Part shown: in pieces, positions 6,849 to 11,478 of the stretch | Position numbering within the stretch: the stretch's first letter is position 1 | How the letters are laid out: every line of letters begins with the position of its first letter | Origin: Clostridiales bacterium | GTDB lineage: Bacteria > Bacillota > Clostridia > Christensenellales > JAISNN01 | Direction: 5' to 3' | NCBI GenBank assembly: GCA_031289865.1 | Contig: JAITOQ010000231.1 | Coordinates: forward strand, 1 to 11,478 | Length of the DNA stretch: 11,478 bases | The notes under the pieces: generated by a model | Told to the model about the DNA's origin: nothing | The model's database searches: none | The model's input: only the letters and a program-made list of their open reading frames with translations | Program-made: the position numbers and the translations under genes

Positions 6849-6965
6849 AAGTTGAAAATTGAAAGTTGAGAGTTGAAAGTTGTTGTGAAAATGCATTCTG
6901 CATTAAAAAAAATCCTCACTTTTCAACTTTCAACTTTCCGTTTTCAACTTTCAATTCTACTTTAA
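6849..6965. repeat. Opposed TTTCAAC/GTTGAAA heptamer arrays between trmN6-like gene and rsmI
   Basis: Left array 6849-6882 is GTTGAAA-type and right array 6918-6965 is TTTCAAC-type, so they are inverted and can pair in the transcript. Between them is a small palindrome (AATGCATTCTGCATT, 6890-6904) and an A8 run (T8 in RNA, 6905-6912). The right array is read through by the trmN6-like gene, giving its C-terminal LKVELKVENGKLKVEK. Confidence 0.75.
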
Positions 6966-7611
6966 GTCCCGTTTTTCCCCCTTTTTTTCCGCAAACAATC
7001 GCGGTGTCGGGGGCTTTTTCCGCGGTCGGGAGGACGAGCGTCAATTCCTTCGGTTCTACACCGTACTCACCCATCAATTCTATCAATTCCGCAAGGCGCA
7101 AGGTCTTTATGACGGTATAAAACCGCCCGCCGTACCTCAACAGCTTCGCCGCCGCCTCTACGACCTCTCTAAGGCTCACAAAAAGCTCCGTGCGCGCAAT
7201 CGCCGACGACCCGTTAGGAATGCCTGCCGCGTCGGCTTTTTTGCCGTAAGGAGGATTGGACACGACGATATCAAAGCTCTCGTTACCCAACAGCTTCGGC
7301 GCGTCTTGAATCCGACCGCAAAGCAGCTCCACCGCGTCCGTCATGCCGTTCATCTCGACGCTTCTTTTCGACATGTCCCAAAGCGGCTCTTGCAGCTCTA
7401 TCCCCGTGACGTGCGCGCCGCGCTTCGCCGCAATCAAGATCGAGATTATCCCCGAACCCGAACCCAAATCGATCACGTGGTCGCGCACCCCCGCCCTAAC
7501 CGCGTTCGCCAAAAGTACCGCGTCCGACGTGAACCGATAAAGCTCCGTACTCTGTATAATGCTCAAGCCCTTGTATTCTAAGCTGTCTTTCCGTTCGTTT
7601 TCTTTTAGCAT
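6916..7611 (-). CDS. trmN6: TrmN6/YabB-type SAM-dependent methyltransferase
   Basis: A 231-residue class I methyltransferase of the COG4123 type. Members modify N6 of adenine 37 in tRNA1(Val) in E. coli; the Firmicutes substrate is inferred. Seen: IIQSTELYRFTSDAVLLANAV (split here as IIQSTELYRF, 18-27, and TSDAVLLANAV, 28-38), SAM-binding DLGSGSG (48-54), acidic IELQ (71-74), and the catalytic SNPPYG (118-123). The last 17 residues (LKVELKVENGKLKVEK region) come from a heptamer DNA repeat and are not part of the family fold. The ATG at 7611 fits the family N-terminus, but no good SD precedes it; a stable hairpin ends 11 nt upstream. It is followed by rsmI after 95 nt, so the two are probably co-transcribed. 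Confidence 0.85.
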   Translation of the reverse strand: MLKENERKDSLEYKGLSIIQSTELYRFTSDAVLLANAVRAGVRDHVIDLGSGSGIISILIAAKRGAHVTGIELQEPLWDMSKRSVEMNGMTDAVELLCGRIQDAPKLLGNESFDIVVSNPPYGKKADAAGIPNGSSAIARTELFVSLREVVEAAAKLLRYGGRFYTVIKTLRLAELIELMGEYGVEPKELTLVLPTAEKAPDTAIVCGKKGGKTGLKVELKVENGKLKVEK

Positions 7612-7622
7612 AGTTTAAATAT

Positions 7623-7649
7623 ATAGGGCTGTCTATACGACAGCCCTAT
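7623..7649 (-). terminator. 11-bp perfect hairpin, probable terminator after the large lipoprotein gene
   Basis: ATAGGGCTGTC pairs perfectly with GACAGCCCTAT around a 5-nt loop. It begins 29 nt after the lipoprotein stop. The tail on the minus strand is ATATATTTAAA rather than a clean T-run, so termination may be incomplete. It also sits 11 nt before the trmN6-like ATG, so it could instead shape that gene's 5' leader. Confidence 0.65.
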
Positions 7650-7677
7650 TATGTTGTGATTTTTAATGTTGTGTCTT

Positions 7678-10050
7678 TTATGCTTTTTTCGTCAAATCCT
7701 TATAGATTTTCGGATAGGTCTTAAATGCGGCTTTGTCGCTATTCTTTTCCATATTGATGAGGATTCTCTGCGTCAAAAAGTAGATGTTGTTGTCTTTAGC
7801 TGTTTTTGACGTCGCTTGTAATGTGTCAAAGAGCGTGTAATCCTCCGTCAAATAGTAGTTCATGATTTGCGAATGGTCGAGTCTTTGTTCGTCAAGGTAG
7901 TATCCGTCAAGATCTCCGAGCTGCGTTTCTTCAAACGGCACATAGGTGATAATCATGATATGAATACCGTATTCGGTCAAGACATAGGTCGTACCGCTTC
8001 CGTCACGATAATTTCCGACCCTTGAATCGATACCGCCCACTCCCGTCGCCGCATACAGCGCGTCGGCGAATGTCTCAAACGGAGTGACAAAGCTTGCGTC
8101 CTCATACATAAAGTAATCCTTTTCCGCATTAAAGGAGGACTCCGCGTCGTCGTTAAGCGCGTAAAACCATGCGTCAAACCCTAAGAGAACCGCTCTCTGT
8201 TTTTCCAAAACCGTAGTGCCCTTGGATTCCTCGCCCGTCATATATCCGTCGTACATAGAGAGTAGGACGTTTGAGCTTAAGCCCTCTACCACATACGCTC
8301 TCGTCGTATCCGCCGCGCCTATCTTAAAGATGAGCGCGGGGTCGGCCGCGTAATTGGCGAGAATATGATCGTAAATCTTTTGGTTGATCGCTTTTGCAAC
8401 CGCCGCCAATTTGGTTACGGCGGTGATATTCGTATCCGTCTCGTAATTGTCCGTGAGATATGCGAGGATAGCCTCGTCCTCGTCGTCCTTACCCTTTGCA
8501 TAGGCTTTTAAAGAGGCTTTGAGCGAGACCAATTTCGCTTCGTCGTTCCAAACCTCGTCGCTCTTGATATAGTCGAATATCGGTTTGACGATCAATTCGT
8601 CCTTTAAAAGCTTTAACTCTTCCTTTAAAGTATCTAAATCCGCTTCGTCAAGCTTCTTGCCGTCCGCATCCTTAAAGAAAGTCTCAAGCTTATAAAACAG
8701 TACCGTATCGTCCTTAGGGTCATAAAAGATATTTGACACGTTGGAGAAAATTCCTTCCTCGTCCCCGCCGCCTATTGCGGCAAGCTCCTCTAATACTCTT
8801 TGAAACCACGCGCCGTCCTCGTCGTCATAGTACTTTTGGTCGGTCGTGCCGATGAGGTTTTTGAGAGCTTGTACTTGTTTGTCCGCGCTCGTTCCAAATT
8901 TAATCAAGAGGTTTTTGACATAATAGTATCCTCCGCTCACGGCATCGGTCGGACGGAAATAGACTCCCGTATATCCCCCGTCCATAGCGGTATAAAAATC
9001 GGCTATTTTTTTGTAACTCTTTTTGTTGTTTTCGGCGGTTTCGTTAAACAGCTTTGCGATTTCCGCGTCCAATTCTTCCGTCGTATACCCGTTTCTCGTG
9101 GTCAATACGCGTCTAAATTCATAGATCAATATGTTGTCGAGAGTTTCGTTTAAGAGATAATCGTAGTTGACATAGTTGTCCGCGAGAGCCTTTTCGGTAG
9201 CCTTCCACGCGTCCTTTCTGTTTCTTAGGTCCGTTCCCGTGGCGGTATCGATTTTTGTAAAGGTCTTATAGTCGGCGGGATAGCTCTTTGTGAGATCGGC
9301 AACCGTCTTAAAGGCTGTGTCGTTATACTTAAAGGTTTCCGTCGACGCGTCTTTTTTGACGGGACGAGCGGTAAGAACGGCGGCGAGTTCGTCTTCGTCG
9401 GTCGTTTCGCTGTCGATACTTGCGATAGATTTCGCTTCGGCTTCGGCGGTCGCTAACTCTTGCGCAAAGAGGGTTTCGTACTGTTGGTTGGCGTTTTTGA
9501 TCGCTTTGTCAAATTCGGCAAGCGAAACCAAAGAGTTTACTCCGTATAACGCTTCCTTGTAGATATCCTTACCGTTTTTAGGCGCGGTCACATCGTCGAG
9601 TTCGACAATTCCCGAATCGTAGCTTGTTCTGTCCGCGACGATTTGAGTGCTTCTGCTTGTCGAAACGCTGTACGGCTTACCGTCCCATTCGTTGAGGTCG
9701 TTTAACGCGTTAGCCTTTTGTTTTGCAAGATAATCGAGCGCGTACATTACCGTCAATTGAAATTGGCAAAGCTGCTCCAAAGTATCGTCAAAAAACTCCT
9801 GAAGATCGAGGTCTTCGGGCAGACTGCCGTAATACTGATAGTATTGATTCAAGGTTTGATTTGCGGTCTGTAACAACTGAAAGCGCGTGATTTCACGCGT
9901 CAACTTTGTATTGTTGTCCGTGGTATAGGTAATCTCCGCGACGACTCTTTCTCCGCGGCGTTGTTCGTTTAGGGTAATCGCATTGCAAGCCGAAAGTGAA
10001 ACGGCTATCAGCAGCACAAGCGCGATTATGGCGACAATTCTCTTTTTCAT
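7678..10050 (-). CDS. Large lipoprotein, possibly an expanded PrsA/SurA-type foldase
   Basis: A 790-residue predicted lipoprotein. The signal peptide is MKKRIVAIIA... with lipobox LSAC and Cys22. Residues about 35-110 (RVVAEITYT...LTREITRFQLLQ) recall the SurA_N/PrsA N-terminal segment. YYYVKNLLIKF (375-385) and VLTEYGIHIMIITYV (690-704) recall the first and last strands of a parvulin domain (VRASHIL and GYHIIKV), but some 300 residues lie between them, where parvulin has about 90. The protein is helical, acidic and charged in between. This reading is tentative; it may be another surface lipoprotein. A parvulin fold would point to folding of exported proteins outside the membrane. The ATG has AAGGAG about 12 nt upstream; the promoter is at 10100-10128. 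It appears monocistronic or loosely linked to the next gene through a hairpin. Confidence 0.8.
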   Translation of the reverse strand: MKKRIVAIIALVLLIAVSLSACNAITLNEQRRGERVVAEITYTTDNNTKLTREITRFQLLQTANQTLNQYYQYYGSLPEDLDLQEFFDDTLEQLCQFQLTVMYALDYLAKQKANALNDLNEWDGKPYSVSTSRSTQIVADRTSYDSGIVELDDVTAPKNGKDIYKEALYGVNSLVSLAEFDKAIKNANQQYETLFAQELATAEAEAKSIASIDSETTDEDELAAVLTARPVKKDASTETFKYNDTAFKTVADLTKSYPADYKTFTKIDTATGTDLRNRKDAWKATEKALADNYVNYDYLLNETLDNILIYEFRRVLTTRNGYTTEELDAEIAKLFNETAENNKKSYKKIADFYTAMDGGYTGVYFRPTDAVSGGYYYVKNLLIKFGTSADKQVQALKNLIGTTDQKYYDDEDGAWFQRVLEELAAIGGGDEEGIFSNVSNIFYDPKDDTVLFYKLETFFKDADGKKLDEADLDTLKEELKLLKDELIVKPIFDYIKSDEVWNDEAKLVSLKASLKAYAKGKDDEDEAILAYLTDNYETDTNITAVTKLAAVAKAINQKIYDHILANYAADPALIFKIGAADTTRAYVVEGLSSNVLLSMYDGYMTGEESKGTTVLEKQRAVLLGFDAWFYALNDDAESSFNAEKDYFMYEDASFVTPFETFADALYAATGVGGIDSRVGNYRDGSGTTYVLTEYGIHIMIITYVPFEETQLGDLDGYYLDEQRLDHSQIMNYYLTEDYTLFDTLQATSKTAKDNNIYFLTQRILINMEKNSDKAAFKTYPKIYKDLTKKA

Positions 10051-10099
10051 TCCTAAACAGTACTCCTTTTAGGCTATTATGGCATTCTAATTATGGATT

Positions 10100-10128
10100 A
10101 TTATACATGATTCGGCGCAAAATTGCAA
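10100..10128 (-). promoter_or_regulatory. Promoter of the 790-residue lipoprotein gene
   Basis: The minus strand reads TTGCAA (10123-10128), 17 bp, TATAAT (10100-10105). The expected start is near 10093, giving a leader of about 43 nt. Confidence 0.78.
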
Positions 10129-10173
10129 TAAAAAACAGCTATGTTTTAAAAAAAGTTGATTTATTTAATTCGG

Positions 10174-10256
10174 AATGCAAAATGCAGAATGCTTTTTAAA
10201 ATGCAGAATGCTTTTTAAAATGTAGAATGCAAAATACAGAATGCAGAATTGCGGAT
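10174..10256. repeat. GAATGCA-type heptamer array with 19-bp tandem units
   Basis: Units of AATGCAG/AATGCAA repeat with variants (AATGTAG, AATACAG). A 19-bp unit, AATGCAGAATGCTTTTTAA, occurs at 10181 and 10200 with a third partial copy at 10219. The array ends in AATTGCGGATTT, which also borders the inverted repeat near 3460 and 3620. No coding potential is seen. Confidence 0.8.
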
Positions 10257-10274
10257 TTATAAGAAGCATTCTCT

Positions 10275-10319
10275 TGTAGGGGACGATGCCCTCATCGTCC
10301 CGTATCCGAATAAAAAAGT
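10275..10319. repeat. 45-bp hairpin repeat, left copy (downstream of orphan gene)
   Basis: Contains GGGACGATG and CATCGTCCC around a 4-nt loop, followed by GTATCCGAATAAAAAAGT. It is the reverse complement of 11383-11427 with a single loop mismatch. No T-tract follows on the minus strand, so it is not a typical terminator. Confidence 0.88.
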
Positions 10320-10324
10320 CGGTG

Positions 10325-11263
10325 TCATTCTGAACCGTACAGCTTATACAATTGCAGCAATCTTTCATACGCCTCTTTTTTGTCGGCGGGCAAGTCCCCG
10401 ACGCTCACGACTTCAAGCCGCGGATATTCTATATGCGTATGTAACCCAAAAAGCAATTTCTCATAAAACGCTTCCTTGGTTTTTATCCTACAGTCAAATA
10501 TCTCCTTGTCCAAATCTATACAATAAGCGCAATCGTCCGTATCGTCCGTCAGCTTTCCCTCTCCGTAGGTACCGTAAGTGACAAGGTATTCCTTTGCGCC
10601 GTTCTTATCGTAACAAACCAAATCTTCATTTTTTAAAAAATGCGGAAGTGACGGCGCGATATGCGGAAAAGGTTCTTTTTCACAATCCATGCAAATATGA
10701 CCGCATACGAAGCCGTAGAGATAAAAACAAAGATTTTGAACATCATTGTGCCACACGTCGAGCAAAATACCGTCCGCTTTAAAGTCCGCACTACCTCTCC
10801 AATCCTCGCTAAAATCCTTTGCGTTTTTTTCGTCCGCAACCCTTCGCTTTGTTATCGAAAACCGTAAATTTTCTGTCGCTTTAAATTCGCCTTCTTCGCA
10901 AAAAAACTTAACCTTATTCAATGCGCCTCGATATGTTTTTGCCAAATAGCTTTCCTCATAATCGGTAGGTTTTTCTTTGATTTTCACCTCAAAAATGCAA
11001 TCCTCCTCGTCCTCGACAAAACGGCTCAATTGATCTTTTTCATACCGAATACACTTTTCGGCTTGCTCACGCACCGCCGAATCTTCGGCGTTGTCTTGAA
11101 TCAAGCGCAAAAGCTCAAGCCTTTTATCATAGTCGGGCGCATGCTTATACGCCAAAATCAACAAGTCAAAATCCGCGACCTTAAACGCAATTTTGTCTAT
11201 TGCGTTTCGGAGCGATTTTGAACAAGTCGCGCAGATTATTTGATTTGCAATTTCATCTTTCAA
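10325..11263 (-). CDS. Cysteine-rich orphan protein with three CxxC pairs
   Basis: A 312-residue soluble protein that I do not recognise. It has 13 cysteines, with CxxC pairs at 11-14 (CATC), 191-194 (CMDC, preceded by Cys187 and His189) and 245-248 (CAYC), a pattern that suits metal binding, although no named zinc-finger family is evident. Residues about 18-85 look helical; the middle and end are alpha/beta and rich in acidic residues and tyrosine. There is no signal peptide or membrane segment. The start is TTG at 11263, chosen because GGAGG lies 7 nt upstream (11271-11275). The stop and the last Glu codon overlap a truncated copy of the GTCATTCTGA repeat. The gene with its own promoter is bracketed by inverted 45-bp repeats, which suggests an accessory gene. 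Confidence 0.75.
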   Translation of the reverse strand: MKDEIANQIICATCSKSLRNAIDKIAFKVADFDLLILAYKHAPDYDKRLELLRLIQDNAEDSAVREQAEKCIRYEKDQLSRFVEDEEDCIFEVKIKEKPTDYEESYLAKTYRGALNKVKFFCEEGEFKATENLRFSITKRRVADEKNAKDFSEDWRGSADFKADGILLDVWHNDVQNLCFYLYGFVCGHICMDCEKEPFPHIAPSLPHFLKNEDLVCYDKNGAKEYLVTYGTYGEGKLTDDTDDCAYCIDLDKEIFDCRIKTKEAFYEKLLFGLHTHIEYPRLEVVSVGDLPADKKEAYERLLQLYKLYGSE

Positions 11264-11300
11264 AAGTAAGCCTCCGGAATGCCCGATTGCAAAAAATTGA

Positions 11301-11313
11301 CGGCTTTCAGCCG
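11301..11313 (-). promoter_or_regulatory. Small leader hairpin before the orphan gene
   Basis: CGGCT and AGCCG pair around GAA in the roughly 74-nt leader, followed a few bases later on the minus strand by T6. It looks like a minor terminator or attenuator, but the stem is only 5 bp and no regulatory partner is visible. Confidence 0.3.
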
Positions 11314-11343
11314 ATTTGCCTTTTATCGGATATTTACACGGAT

Positions 11344-11372
11344 ATTATATCATGTATTTATCAATAATGCAA
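11344..11372 (-). promoter_or_regulatory. Promoter of the orphan gene
   Basis: The minus strand reads TTGCAT (11367-11372), 17 bp ending in TGA, TATAAT (11344-11349). The expected start is near 11337. Confidence 0.75.
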
Positions 11373-11382
11373 CATGATACCT

Positions 11383-11427
11383 ACTTTTTTATTCGGATAC
11401 GGGACGATGAAGGCATCGTCCCCTACA
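11383..11427. repeat. 45-bp hairpin repeat, right copy (upstream of orphan gene)
   Basis: Inverted relative to 10275-10319 with 44 of 45 positions complementary. The hairpin stem is GGGACGATG / CATCGTCCC with loop AAGG. It lies upstream of the orphan gene's promoter. Confidence 0.88.
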
Positions 11428-11431
11428 TTTT

Positions 11432-11478
11432 GATACGGATTACGGGCGACCGAGGCGGTCGCCCCTACATTTTAATCC
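11432..11478. repeat. Second hairpin repeat of the same family with a different stem
   Basis: It shares flanks with the preceding element (CGGAT.ACGGG ... CCCCTACATTTT) but carries the stem GGGCGACCG / CGGTCGCCC with loop AGG. It is directly adjacent to the right 45-bp copy and may continue past the window edge. Confidence 0.8.

Noticed and set aside
10174..10256. Possible CRISPR array
   Set aside because: Units are 7 or 19 bp and directly adjacent, with no unique spacers of constant length and no cas gene.
10275..10319. Intrinsic terminator after the orphan gene
   Set aside because: The stem is strong, but no T-tract follows on the minus strand and the same element occurs upstream of the gene's promoter.
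10165..10368. 67-codon minus-strand ORF across the heptamer region
   Set aside because: It is made of tandem repeat DNA and hairpin elements, and overlaps the end of the orphan gene; no SD.

Overview
The window looks like a chromosomal segment of a low-to-moderate GC Gram-positive of the Clostridia type, probably an uncultured gut lineage. The evidence is Sec/lipobox lipoproteins, BspA-like leucine-rich repeat proteins with an InlB-type B-repeat, a trmN6-like/rsmI pair arranged as in Firmicutes, purine-rich Shine-Dalgarno sites, and many short intergenic repeats. Every gene I can support lies on the minus strand, so transcription runs from right to left. I see no tRNA, rRNA, CRISPR array, transposase or phage gene.

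Reading in the direction of transcription: (1) 11427-10275 holds an orphan cysteine-rich protein (three CxxC pairs, TTG start) with its own promoter, sitting between two inverted copies of a 45-bp hairpin repeat. (2) 10128-7678 holds a promoter and a 790-residue lipoprotein that resembles a greatly enlarged PrsA/SurA-type foldase, followed by a strong 11-bp hairpin. (3) 7611-3642 is a probable housekeeping cluster: trmN6-like methyltransferase, rsmI (16S rRNA C1402 2'-O-methyltransferase), hisC (histidinol-phosphate aminotransferase) and a flippase-like / LPG-synthase-type membrane protein. (4) 3641-3298 is a non-coding stretch with a MITE-like inverted repeat. (5) 3297-2146 encodes a degenerate member of the dehydroquinate synthase / iron-alcohol-dehydrogenase superfamily. 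(6) 2097-216 holds a promoter and two tandemly duplicated lipoprotein genes with an InlB B-repeat and BspA-type LRRs. (7) At the left edge a further promoter drives the first 20 codons of a gene that leaves the window.

The most interesting signals concern genome remodelling. A 41-bp tandem duplication spans the rsmI stop and the hisC start and leaves an out-of-frame decoy start with its own copied ribosome-binding region. The LRR lipoprotein locus was duplicated together with its downstream flank but without its promoter, and the copies differ by exactly two LRR units and at the variable LRR surface positions. Short intergenic repeats abut or supply the last codons and stop of three unrelated genes. 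A family of hairpin repeats shows compensatory stem changes and brackets one orphan gene. Four promoters share a TTGCAA/T-17 bp-TATAAT layout. Whether any of this is a functional system is inference; the sequence shows the structure only.
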